Below are positions 20,903 to 31,431 of a stretch of DNA of 64,000 nt, in pieces. The notes under the pieces are model-generated. The model saw only the letters and a list, made by a program, of their open reading frames with translations. It made no database searches and had not been told where the DNA came from. Made by a program: the position numbers and the translations under genes. This DNA comes from Porphyra umbilicalis. Lineage: Eukaryota; Rhodophyta; Bangiophyceae; Bangiales; Bangiaceae. The stretch covers positions 62,001 through 126,000 of the forward strand of contig KV918874.1 of the NCBI GenBank assembly GCA_002049455.2, given 5' to 3'. Every line of letters begins with the position of its first letter. Position 1 is the first letter of the stretch.

Positions 20903-23894
20903 TCGGCCAACCTCGCCTGGACACCGAGAGTCGACGCTTCGGCGGCTGCTTCCGCTGCCGTCTGCCCTTGACGGTGACGGTTCTTGCCCTTGGGCCGCCG
21001 GCTGGCGCTTTGACAGAGCCGCGACGCTGCCCCCGCTGACGCCGCACTCGCGGCGCTGGCCACGCGACGACCGCGCCCCCCACCCCCCCCGACGCCCGCC
21101 ACCGCCGCCGAGGCGGCCGCGCTCGCTTTGCGTGCCGCCCGCCGCGCACGCAACGCGGCGAGCGCCTGCAGGCGGCTTCGCACAGCGAGCACCTGGAGGA
21201 GCGACGCGCTGCTGATGGAAGCGGACGATTCGTGGCCACCGCCGCGGCGGCCGCGGCCACGGCCGCGGCGAGAGCGACGACGGCCACCCGCGTTGCCCGC
21301 ACCGCCACCCCCATCGCTGCTACTGCTGAGGCTGTCGCTGTCCGACGCCAACTCGCCAAGCGTCGCCACCGAGGTGGAGCTGGTGGTGGAGCGGCGGCGG
21401 CGGTTGCCACCACCCGAATCGAAGAGCACCGCAGGGGAGCTGAGCGCCGACGGCGGCCGGCCGCCGTGGCTGCTGCCAACGACAACGGCGCCTCCGCTGC
21501 CGCCGCCGCCTCCGCCGCGACCCCTACTGCCACCCCACCGCCGCGGACCGCCGCCCATGGCCATGACACCGCTCAAGTCAATGACTGCAAAGCTGCCGCC
21601 AGGGTCGTCTGACAACACATCTTCCGACAATTCTGGGTCCTCGCCGATCGGCGGCGTCGACGGTGCGAGCGACGACACCGACGCAGAGGCGGACAGTAGC
21701 AGCGGCGGCGCCAGCCGCGACGGCCCGCCGTCGCCAACGTCGCCACCGCCGCTGCGGCCGCCGACATCCGTGTCCGAGTCGACAACCCGCACAACGGTGC
21801 GGGCGCGGCCGTCACCGCCGGTCGAAGGCATCAAGCCGCTATGGCGGACGCCACCGCCGCCGCCGCCCGCACGGCGCCGCGGCTCGCCGCCGCCGCCGAC
21901 GCCGTACTCCCCCGCGTCTGACGAGCCGTTCGCCATGTCTGACGCGTCCGCGTCAGACCCTGACGCACGGCCGCGGCGGCACCAAACGTGCGGGAGCGGC
22001 GGTGGCGGCACCGTCGTTGCTGTCGCTACCGCCATCGCTGCCGCCGTCGCCGCCGCCGCATCGGCGCACCACGGGGGCCACACAGGCGGCGTCGCCCCGT
22101 CGCTGACGCGCTCGGCGGACGTCGCCGCTGCTCCCGACGACAATGCCGCCGACGACGCGGCCGACGAGGCGTTGAACGACGCGGCGGTGGCGGTGGTCGC
22201 CGCCACCTCGGCCGCCTTCGCCGCGTCGGCCAATTCGGTAGCGTCTGCGGCCCACGCGGCCGCGGCCGCCTCGTGGAGGTCCGCCGCGGACGTGTCGCTC
22301 TCCCCCTCGGAGCTGAGCTCCCACGTCGACTGGAGGACTCGTCGCAGGCCGAGGCCGCGCGGACTAATCGGCAGGGACGCCGTACGGATGAGCGACGCAG
22401 CCGACACAGAGGAGGCGGTGGAGCCTGTGGGGGAACTGGGGAGGAAGGGCGCGTGCGACAAGGGGGGGGGGTATCCGCCACCGTCACTGGCAGGTCGCCG
22501 GGCGCAGCCAGGGGGCCCGCCATAGCTGCCGCTGCTGCCGCCGCCGCCGTTGAAGCCGTCCCTGACCCCGACGGCCGGTAGATTGTCGACGCCCCGGCGG
22601 AGCGATCGGGGTAGGAGGGTCCGAGCACGCCGAGCGGCACGATGCCGAGAGAGGTCACAGACAGGCTCCCACGGCTCGATGAGCCCTCCCCCGCCTCCAC
22701 GTCTGACGCTTTGGAAAAATAACCGTCCTCCTCCGAGCCACTGCCCCCCGCGGCCGCTGCTGCCGCGGCAGACGACGATTGGCGGGCCGACCGCCGCCCG
22801 GCCACCGCAGCAAGCAGCCACGACACCATGTAGCCGGCAACCGCTGCCGCGTGCACCGCCGCCGAAGCGGCGGCGCCGCCCGACGCAGCCGCCGCCGCCG
22901 CCGGCAGCAGCGCCACAAGCGACGCGGCAGCGCCCGCTCCAGCCGCCACCGCCCGCGCCGCACGGGCGACAGGCCCCGAGCCGGGGCGCCTCGGCGCCCG
23001 CGCCAGCGCGACGGTCATCAAGGCGCCGAGGAGGTGCGCCGCAAGCAGTGTAGGGAGCCCGACAGCGAGCTTAAGAGTCCGCCCGCACCACCCGTTGGAC
23101 GCCACGCAAGCAGCGCCAGCGGCGCCCGCGGAGGTGCCGGCGACGGCCACCCTGTTGCTCAGGGCACCCGCCACAGCGGCAGGGGCGGCCGCCGACGGCA
23201 CAGACGCTGCTTGGCGGACCACCAAGCCGAGGCGCGCCCACAGCCCGCGGGGCGCCCGCCAGCGCGCCGCCGGCAACGGCGGCACGGACGCGCCGCTCGA
23301 CGGCCGCAACACCCGGTCGGCGGCGGCCACGTCGTCGACGCTGCCGCTGCCGTCGCCCCCGCCAACCACATCTTCGGCCGTAAACTGCCACCACGCAAAC
23401 CGCCGCCCGTCGGCCGCCGCCCGCACCGCGGGGGAGCCGTGGGCAGTGGCAGCGACCTCCCACGCGCGGGCCTCGGACGCGGCCGCCGCTGCGGCGAGCG
23501 CGTTAGCCACCCGCGCGCGTGTGGGTGGGAGGGGGGTGACCCGGCCCGCGTCGCGCGGGTCGTCGGTCGGCGACGGCAGCGTGTCGAGGTCATTGGACAC
23601 CGCCGCGGCGGCGGCGGCGGCCGCAGCGCCGACGCGCACCACCGCCGCCGCGCGCACGGCCACGGGGGCGGCCGCGGCCGCGACGGAGGCGACCACAATG
23701 AGGAGCGGCAGCAGCGACCGCCGGCGAGCGTGGGAAAAGGGGGACGAAGCGAGGTGGGACACCGGCCGCCGCCGCAGCCGACATGACGTTAGGGGCGGGG
23801 GCGGCCGCGCGATGGAACCCACGTGGCCGAGAAGCCGGCAAGGACGATCAGCGCCGTCGCCGGCAAGTGGACTACACCGGCCTACGGCCGCCAT
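19279..23894 (-). CDS. Very large Ala/Pro/Gly-rich multi-pass membrane protein (frame change in C run)
   Basis: I recognise no family. The reading starts at the ATG at 23894 (CAGCATGGCGGCC; an alternative ATG lies at 23957). It continues in one frame to a 10-base C run (plus 22462-22471) and resumes in another frame to the stop at 19279. One more C would join them into about 1,538 residues. Features: an early hydrophobic segment (LLPLLIVVASVAAAAAP), Trp-containing soluble part (FAWWQFTAEDVVG), several Ala/Val/Leu-rich membrane-like segments around plus 22,800-23,100, a long disordered Ser/Gly/Asp region, a run of about 27 Pro encoded by GCC/GGC repeats (plus 20,826-20,900), and a C-terminal group of hydrophobic segments ending at the last residue. 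Composition matches flanking host DNA. Confidence 0.6.
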
Positions 23895-25486
23895 GCTGCC
23901 ACACCGCCGGCACGCCGCCGGTGACGTCAGCGCCGATGCCGTCCGGACCGGGTGCATCGACGAGGCACACCGACGCCGCTGGTAGTCGGGGACCAACCAC
24001 GAGTGACGGGCCAAAGCCCGCACCCCGCCGGACCGTTTGGAGGGTTTTCACCCCCGCCGCCCTTCACCCCACCCCAACCACGCGTTGGCATGCCCACTAG
24101 CAGCCCAACGCGGCCAGGCGTGAGGTTTCCCCGCCAGAGGCGTGAGGGGGCCCCGCCAGGCCCGCCGCCGAACACGACCGAGGCGAAGATCATCCTGCGC
24201 GCATCCCCACGCGCCCCGTCCACCAGCCGGGACAAACCAAGGGAGTGTCGAAAAGGCCATGTGCGGGGCACGAGAGTGGCGAGGGAGAGGCGAGGCACCC
24301 TCCCCATCGCACTCCCACCCGCCCGTGCCGCCAGCGCAGCCGCGTGCGGGCGGGCGGCGGCCCAACGCACGGCCCCACCCGCGGCGCCGGGACACGTCAG
24401 GCGGCGGGGGGATCACCCCGCCACCACAACTGCCACGGCGAGCGACGGCACACATAACCGCCGGACAGCACTCCCGCCGGCGGTAGCGAGCGGCACGACG
24501 GCGCTTACATGGCATGCGGCGGGTGAGGCCAACACGCGGCGGGGCGCCCCCCCGCCCCCTCCACCTCGACCGCCGGGCGCGGTCGTGGCAACGGCACGGC
24601 GCCACGCGGCAGCGGGGCGGCCATAAGCGAGAGGAGGGCCAATCGGTGGGTGCATGAGCAAGCGGCGCGGAACAACGACGCCGGGCGGTGCAAAGCGCGG
24701 ACGGCACAACGGCGAAAAGCTACGGCGGCGGCACCACTGCCCAAGCCACGTATTTACCGCGGGAGCCGTCGGTCAGGCAGGCGGGAACAGAGAAGACGCT
24801 GGCGTCCACTCAACGTGGCCAGCGCGCCTGGTGTGGGGCGCCCACGATGAACGCCATCGGGGGCCAAGCTAGGGGATGAGAAGGCAGAGTAGGGTGCGCA
24901 GGTGTGCTCAACGCCACGGCCTTCGAGGTCGCAGGTCCTGCAGTTCAGCGCCACACGGGCACGGCTACGGTGTGGGATGCATCCAACGATCGCAAAGGCG
25001 GAATAATCAGCGGCTGAGTGAACAGCAAACTGCCTTCGTACATGTACTTGCCCACAGACTCATCTTGAGGATCAAGCGTTGGGAACGACCTCAGGAGATC
25101 ACAGGGTGCTACTAATGCCTCAACCCCCTGAAATGGGATCGACGTCGGCGCGTCGAGCCTCGCGCAGCTTGGGCGCGGATTGCAAGACGCGCCGCTGCGG
25201 ATCCGCGCCGCAGAGGGGTGTGACACTGTGCCGCGACGCCGTCGGCGGCGGCGCCGCCGCCGCGGGCCCGCCCGGCGCGCGCGCCGGCAGCGGGCCCGCT
25301 CTTGTGGCTGCGCGGTGCTGCCGCGGCCGCCCGTGCGAGCTGTGCCCGGCCCGTCGCCGCGCCGCCCTCAACGCGCGCTTCGCCTCCCCCCGTCGTGCCC
25401 CCCCGCATCGGTGGCGGTGGTGGTGCGGCCATCACCACCAGACTTGCCTTGCCTGCCTAGACCCCCCGCCCACCCGTGTGTCCGCC
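23895..25486. other. Intergenic region between divergent genes
   Basis: The large membrane protein reads leftward and the BASS gene rightward, so this 1.6-kb span must hold both promoters. It is Gly/Pro/Arg-codon-like GC-rich DNA with no believable protein. A less GC-rich patch occurs at about 24,870-25,110. I see no TATA-like box in a decisive position. Confidence 0.4.
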
Positions 25487-26695
25487 ATGGCGCCGACCGC
25501 CGCGTTTGCCTGGACGGCCCCGCTGCGGGTCGGGGTGTCGGCGCCCGCGGCGCGCGCCGTCTGCCGGCCGGCCGGCGCGGCGGGCGCCTCGTGGGTCCGC
25601 CCCGCCGGCCGCCGCGTTGCCGCGGCGGTGCGGCCGGCGGCGCCCACCCCGCTCACCCCCTCCCCTTGGCGCGTCGCCATCACCGCCTCGGCAACGTCGT
25701 CTACCGAAGCCCCCCGCGCCCCGGAGCCGTCTGGCCTCTGGTCGACGTACGTCAAGGTGTCGACGCTCGTTACCAACCTCTTCCCCCTGTGGACCGCCCT
25801 GTGCGCGTTGCTGGCGCTGGCCAAGCCCGCCGCCTTTATGTGGCTGACCACCCCCTACTTCACCGCCTCCCTCGGCTTGCTGATGCTGTCGATGGGCATC
25901 ACGCTGACGGTGGAGGATTTCCGGCGTGTGCTCGCCCGTTTTGGCGCCGTCATCATTGGCTTTCTCGGCTGCTACGGCCTGATGCCCGTGCTCGCCCTCG
26001 GGCTTGCGAAGGCGTTTGGCCTGCCCGCCGACTATGTGGCGGGGCTGGTGCTCGTCGGCGCCGTCAATGGGGGGCAGGCCAGTAACCTGGCAACGTTCAT
26101 TGCCAAGGGCGACGTCGCCCTATCGGTTGTCATGACGACGGCTACGACGCTCGGCGCCATTGTCATGACGCCCCTCCTGTCCCAGCTACTGATCGGCGCG
26201 GTCGTCCCCGTCAACGCGCTCGGGATTGCAACGTCGACGATCCAGGTGGTGCTGTTCCCCATTGCCCTCGGCATGGCCCTCAACCGGTACGCCAACCGGC
26301 TGGTGCGGTCGGTGCTGCCCTTCTCCCCGGTCATTGGCGTCCTCGCCACGTGCCTCCTCGTCGGCTCGTCGGTGGCGCAGTGTGCGTCGCCCATCCTTGC
26401 CGCCGGCTGGGCGCTGCAGCTGCCCATCATGCTCCTCCATCTGGTCGGTGGCGTCGCCGGCTACTACCTACCGGCCTTTGCCGGGTATGGGGAAGTGGTC
26501 CGCCGTACGACCGCGATCGAGACGTCGATGAAGAGCAGCGCGTTTGGCTTCCTCCTCGCGAGCCTCCACTTTGCCAACTTTGCGGCGCGTGTGCCAGCGG
26601 CGGTCAGCGTTGTGTGGATGGCGGTGATTGGCAGCACGATGGCGGTCGTGTGGCGGTACATTCCCGTGCCCAAGGACCAGAAAACACGAGCATAG
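25487..26695 (+). CDS. BASS-family (bile acid:sodium symporter-like) transporter, plastid-targeted, 402 aa
   Basis: Sodium-coupled organic-acid carriers of the BASS family sit in the plastid envelope and move compounds such as pyruvate or other 2-oxo acids; the substrate here is not determinable. The ATG at 25487 (CCGCCATGGCG) is chosen because everything upstream in frame is low complexity. Residues 1 to about 80 are Ala/Arg/Pro/Ser-rich, a typical transit peptide. The remainder has about nine or ten hydrophobic segments. Family landmarks are visible: LLMLSMGITLTVEDFRRVL, GCYGLMPVLALGLAKAFG, the characteristic NGGQASNLATFIAKGDVALS, then TLGAIVMTPLL, and ETSMKSSAFGFLLASLHF. The length is normal for plastid BASS proteins. 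It has no intron and stops at TAG. Confidence 0.92.
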   Translation: MAPTAAFAWTAPLRVGVSAPAARAVCRPAGAAGASWVRPAGRRVAAAVRPAAPTPLTPSPWRVAITASATSSTEAPRAPEPSGLWSTYVKVSTLVTNLFPLWTALCALLALAKPAAFMWLTTPYFTASLGLLMLSMGITLTVEDFRRVLARFGAVIIGFLGCYGLMPVLALGLAKAFGLPADYVAGLVLVGAVNGGQASNLATFIAKGDVALSVVMTTATTLGAIVMTPLLSQLLIGAVVPVNALGIATSTIQVVLFPIALGMALNRYANRLVRSVLPFSPVIGVLATCLLVGSSVAQCASPILAAGWALQLPIMLLHLVGGVAGYYLPAFAGYGEVVRRTTAIETSMKSSAFGFLLASLHFANFAARVPAAVSVVWMAVIGSTMAVVWRYIPVPKDQKTRA

Positions 26696-27706
26696 GCGGG
26701 GCGTGCGACTTGTGTTTGGGGGCGGCTGGGCGCAGTCTGGCAGGCTGCGCTTGCTTGCTTGCATTGTGTGTTTGTTTGCCTCTGTTGTTCTGGGTGCTGC
26801 CCATTCGGGCTGGGTACGCGCGCTCGCGGGAGTTAGGATGACCTCCTCCGCGGCGGCATGTGGACTGCTTCCTATTTTTCGAAGTGAGCCACGCAATTGT
26901 CTTTCTTCTCTCTATCTTGTTTTCATTGGTGACTCGGTTGTTCTGGTACACTTGATGGTCTTGTTGTTTTTTTGTTACCTGCCATTTGTGCTTTGCTCTT
27001 CCCCATTCTCTCCATTTTCGTCACTCATGTACTATATGTGTTCTTTGTCTCACCGCACTCCCTTGGTCCACATCCTGTACCTGGACTGACGTTTTGGTAC
27101 GACGGCGATGGGCACTGTCGAGGGCTAATCACATCTGCACTTGTAGCAGAGCGGCCAGATGGAGGCGTTGCCGTAGCAAAACAAAGCACAGCGGGCCGTT
27201 TCTGCCGAACCCCCCCACCCTCACAGCCGGAAAACAATAGAGCAGTGGCTGGTGCTGTGTCTGTTTCGCCATCCTGGCGCTTCCTCTCCTCGGCGCGATG
27301 CTGGGGCGTGCTGATTGGTCGGCTGCTCGGAACGGATCCGTTCCATCGATTCGCGACCCGCCACGTGCAATCCGCCGTTCGAAAAGTGACCTGGTCGACC
27401 GCCCGCAAACCTCGGTCGGCGTGTTCCCTGGACTCGGCTGTGGCGCCGCCCCCGCACAGCCGCCGTCGTCGCGTTCGCCTGGGGGGTTGGCGGCGAGGCC
27501 GTCGCTGACCGTCGCCCGCCGCGTCGCCATGCAGGCACGCCGGAGCGACCATCACTTTCCTCGCGCCGGCGCACGCGTCACACCCCCCGACGAACCGCCC
27601 AACGAGAGGACGCGTGCGCGTGGGTGAACGCGGGAGCAAGGAGGCACTTTGCCAAGTGGCCAGCGACCAGCAAGGGTCGACGACGCTCGTGACTCGTCGG
27701 TCTACC
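26696..27706. other. 3' flank of BASS gene and convergent spacer
   Basis: The first 350 bases after the BASS stop are T-rich, as expected of a 3' UTR. The DUF2358 gene ends at 27707 on the opposite strand, so the two genes converge. No other gene is supported. Confidence 0.5.
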
Positions 27707-28215
27707 TTACTCCACCCGCTTGCCCCGCACCGCCGCCCACACCGCGGCCGGCGGCTCGTCCCACTGGCTCTCATGCCGCGCCACGCGCCCCCCCTCGTCC
27801 AGATGAAAGTAATCGACGCCACTCATCTCAAAGCGGCCGCCGTCCCCCCCGCCCCACCGCAGGGCCGCGCGCGTCACTCACACCGTTCGCAGCACGTCTG
27901 CCGCGACGCGGTCGGCGGAGCGCACCTCAAAGTCGGCCGACGTGGTGGCCACCGCCGCCAGTAGGCGCAGCGTCAGCAGCATGCCCCGGTAAGATAGGCG
28001 CCCGCGCAACAGCGTGACGGGGTCGTCAAACACAATGTCCGGGGCGTAGATGGACCAGTCGAGGTCCCCGTCGTACTGGCGAGGGAGGTCCGCGAGGAGG
28101 GTCGTCAACGTCGCCTCGGCCGCAGCGTCGAGAGGGCTGGGGCGGGTGCCGGGGGGGGGGTGTAGGGCGGGGGGAGCGGCGACAGCGTCGGCGTGGACGG
28201 CGGGCGCGCCGCCAT
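27707..28215 (-). CDS. DUF2358 (NTF2-like) protein, in-frame TGA at a Trp position
   Basis: Small conserved proteins of plants and algae with an NTF2-like fold; function unknown. The core reads LADLPRQYDGDLDWSIYAPDIVFDDPVTLLRGRLSYRGML (split here only for length), followed by the family's second half: GRFEMSGVDYFHLDEGGRV then ARHESQWDEPPAAVW. Between the halves, at 27878-27880, the frame has TGA where the family normally has Trp (reading LRTV-stop-VTRAALRW). The frame is otherwise open to TAA at 27707. The N-terminus: the core frame has no good ATG nearby, but the ATG at 28215 (GACCATGGCGGCG) joins it if the 10-base C run (plus 28151-28160) is one base longer. A Pro/Ala-rich leader suggests plastid targeting. 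A GTGAGT splice-like word overlaps the TGA. Confidence 0.7.
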
Positions 28216-29639
28216 GGTCGGCCGCGGCAGCGCCGGCGGACCGCGCGGCCGCCGGCACGGGCGCGGGGCGGAGTGGACGTAAGGAGACCGATCGCACCGG
28301 TGCCGTGTCAAGAGGGGGGAAACGAGAAAGGCAGGGGAGAAGCACAAGGCGCCCATGGTCGCCGCAGGGGCGGCCGCGCACCGAGCGCCGGCGGTACGCG
28401 CGCACGTCGAGGCGTCGCACGACGCGTGGGCGCCTGCGTGGGGGTGCCGTGCAGCCGCGCGTGGAAGCACAAAAAACGCCCAGATTCTCGGTTGGTCGAA
28501 AAGGCATCACTTTCTTCGCCCACACGCGCGCCCGCTTTTGGTTTCCGCCGTGATCGTCGGCGATTCCGGTTCCGCCGCACGCTGCCCAACGGCGCGGCCC
28601 AGGGCTGCCCTCGTTATTCCGGCACGGGATGACCACCCACCACAGCGGCCTCCAAACGCGTCGTTTCCCGGTCGCTACGCACTCCCGGCAACGCACTGTG
28701 TGTTGGTATAAACTTCCAGATTCTTTCTCGTGAAACATATTCCAATATAAATAAGGAAGCATCTTTCGAACAGGATGGGGGACTGTTCGCAGGGAAATCA
28801 TGGAGAAAGGTTTTGACATATTCCCTAGCCTTTAGGACAGGGTGCTCTCAAAGTGTAGTGATGCACACATACACTTAGATCAAGGGACTTGCTCTCCGTT
28901 TCAGAGGTGGCAGTCTGCATTCGTGTCCTCAGGGATCTGAGGGCGTGTCAGCGTTGGAAGGGTCGCGATGACGCTAAAAGCGAATAGAGTTACGCGGCTG
29001 AGAAGGACTGTCCTGCCACAAAGGTCACAGGGCCCAGACGGCGCCTGCCCCCCTGCCCCCCCCACCGCCCCGACTTGCGCGCGCCGACCGCGTGCAGCGA
29101 CTTCCGGGGTTCGACGCGCCCGCGATGACCCGCGGGTGATCGTGCCTGCGCGCCGGCTTCTGTTGCGGCGGCACGTCGGCCGTTTCTAACGCCATCTCGC
29201 GGCACGGTTAGAGCCGGCCCGTCGCGCGGTGGTCGATCCCATCCGCCCGCCCGTGCGCCGTCTCGGCCGCGCGCAGGTGTGCTGCGAGGCGGGGTGACGG
29301 CCCCGCCCGTAGGCGTTGCACCACGCCGGCGGGCCGCCGCCGCCGCGGCGGCGGCGGCGGCACCCCTTTCCCCGCCTCACGCCCCCCCCGCCACGGCAAC
29401 GTGGCTGCACGTGCCCCCGTGCGTGCTCGCGGCCATGGAGCCGGCCGGTATCTATGCGTCGCCGAGCGCGCCACCGCCCTGAAGGCCAGGGTATTGCACG
29501 TACGTGCCTGGAATCTTTGATGTTTTTATTTCTCGCCCCGGAAAGAAAGTTCTGGAGACAGGACCTGAAATTATCCTGGCCGGACTCTTGCATCATCCTG
29601 ATCCTTGGTCCAGGATTACAGTCATTATTCGCTTATGTA
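28216..29639. other. Intergenic, transition toward lower GC
   Basis: No gene is supported. At 28,690-28,850 the DNA is clearly less GC-rich than its surroundings, and from about 29,490 the composition shifts to the lower-GC state that persists to about 44.3 kb. Confidence 0.4.
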
Positions 29640-29675
29640 CCATTCACTTGGAGAGCATGCTCCACAAGTGAATGG
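29640..29675. repeat. 36-bp near-perfect palindrome
   Basis: CCATTCACTTG...CAAGTGAATGG arms surround a GAGCATGCTC centre. Only two symmetric position pairs are unpaired across 36 bases. It could act as a cruciform, a binding site for a dimeric protein, or be a foldback remnant. It lies close to the start of the lower-GC island. Confidence 0.8.
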
Positions 29676-30040
29676 CCCCTAGAGCCTCAGGACCGCGATC
29701 TCTCGCGATCTCGGACTGAAAGAGGGTGCTACTTTTGTGGCGCACCCCTGCCATGAAAACGCATAACGACTGTATCCTGGGAACTGTCCCGGAACGGTCC
29801 CCACGATAGTTGTCCTGACACATTCACCAGTGTACTTCCAGGACTGCTCCTCCGAAAAGGTGCACGGACTGGTGTCAATTCGTGTACAAGACTAAAGGTC
29901 GATTCCACGCATTAAGGCGCATGAGCACGACTCATATTGGCGCGCACAGAACTCGGCAATGGAACGAGCGTTGGCGCTCCGCATGGACGCATCCTGGAGC
30001 CTACTTCATCAGCTTTTTTATGACACACTTTCAGGCGGCT

Positions 30041-30066
30041 AGGGTGAGGGTTAGGGTTAGGGTTAG
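30041..30066 (+). repeat. Interstitial telomere-like array (AGGGTT)n
   Basis: The stretch reads AGGGTG, then AGGGTT three times, then AG. This equals about 3.5 units of the TTAGGG telomere repeat with one variant unit at its 5' end. It is flanked by unrelated DNA (TTTCAGGCGGCT before, AGAGATACACG after). Confidence 0.8.
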
Positions 30067-30551
30067 AGAGATACACGTTTTTCCTTGCATCCCACCGTTG
30101 TCTTGAACGCCTTTTTGTGGAATAAATGGCCCGCTGATGACGCTGCAGGCGGTAACTCGACGTGGCTAGGCAACGAAATGCGTGTCATCGGTGCTGCGGG
30201 GAAGTCTGGACGACATTTGTGGCCGTTGGTCAACATGGGCGGTGGTGGTGGGGGGCAGGTGATGCTCGTAGCTGGCCGAGAGAAAGTGCATTTTCATGGG
30301 ATGCCAGATCGGATCAATACGTGTCTTGCATCAGAAAGTGGTCGGAGCCAGTTCCGGATCGGCAGAGACGAAGAACACGGCGCGATTCTGGAGGGACAGA
30401 GAAACGCCGAGGTGTATCTCAGCGCTACAAGATCCTTTGAGCGCCTACTTTTTTTTCCTTGAGTACCTATGCCACGGAGACCAGTTCTGTTTACTTTTCA
30501 TGGTTAAAAAAGTTTAGAACAGCAGGGAAAACCCTTTCCTCATGCGCCTAA

Positions 30552-31229
30552 ATGCATGGAATAGACCTTCAGGACAGCGTTGCTCCGGGAAAACTCTCTG
30601 GGGAGATTGTAGCAAATGAAGCCAGCGTCCTGACGCAATCCTTCTTTGCGAGCAGCACTGGGCACGATGCCAGAAGAAGCTCGCATGCGCATCCGGAGGA
30701 TAATTTTCCGAAGAGCACGTCGCCTTTCGTGCAGGTCAGGCCCATACAAAATTTTGTGTTCTTCCGCTACAGTTGCACATGCACGATGCTCACGCGAACG
30801 TTTGTCTGCCTATTGCGCAACACTATCTCCCGGTCTTTTACGGAGATGTTCCTCGCCATTTTTCAGCTCGCGCGTCCGGAGGATAGTTTTGCGAAGAGCA
30901 CGTCATTTTTTGTGCAGGTCAGGCCCATACACAATCTTGTGCGCTTCCGCTGCAGCTGCACATGCAAGAAGCTCATGCAAACGTTCCTCTGTCTATTGCG
31001 CAACACTATCTCCCGGTCTTTTACGGAGATGTTCCCCGCCATTTTTCAGAGAACGGTCCCAGAGAAAGACGCTCAGATTTACGAGCAGCAACCCCCCCAG
31101 AGAGTTCTTCACGCAAAGCTACAGCACCCTCCCATACAATGTTTGGCACGATCACCTGCTGCCGTTTTTGTCGGGATTGCCAGCAGAAGCGAAATTTATA
31201 TGACACAGAGAAACAATAAAGAATACTAG
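30552..31229 (+). CDS. Hypothetical reading frame with two 61-residue tandem repeats
   Basis: I recognise no family. An ATG at 30552 opens 225 codons that include a direct tandem duplication of 183 bp (exactly 61 codons). A second plus frame is also open across it, and minus-strand reading is interrupted, so the coding strand is not certain. The repeat contains FVQVRPI(H/Q)N and LLRNTISRSFTEMF. The frame ends just after an AATAAA (31,215), which would place the polyadenylation signal inside the ORF. That argues against this exact gene model. Confidence 0.25.
   Translation: MHGIDLQDSVAPGKLSGEIVANEASVLTQSFFASSTGHDARRSSHAHPEDNFPKSTSPFVQVRPIQNFVFFRYSCTCTMLTRTFVCLLRNTISRSFTEMFLAIFQLARPEDSFAKSTSFFVQVRPIHNLVRFRCSCTCKKLMQTFLCLLRNTISRSFTEMFPAIFQRTVPEKDAQIYEQQPPQRVLHAKLQHPPIQCLARSPAAVFVGIASRSEIYMTQRNNKEY
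30691..31056 (+). repeat. 183-bp tandem duplication
   Basis: Copy one starts at 30691 (TCCGGAGGATAATTTTCCGA) and copy two at 30874 (TCCGGAGGATAGTTTTGCGA). The copies are clearly related over their whole length. The last third (GCGCAACACTATCTCCCGGT onward) is nearly identical, while the middle has drifted. The period is a multiple of three. Confidence 0.85.
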
Positions 31230-31431
31230 TGGTAAAAGTAGAGAGCAGCACGGGTGCGTGCTCAACTTGCCCACCGAGGGGCATGTGGTACAGGGCTTGC
31301 CAGACAGTGCTCTCCTTACTCTCGTCAAAGCGGACGAGCGGGACGTTTGTATTTCTGTTCACGTGGCAAGAACACCCTCATGTAACATTATACTGTGGGC
31401 ACCACGCAGCGTGTGGCATCGAGACCAACCA

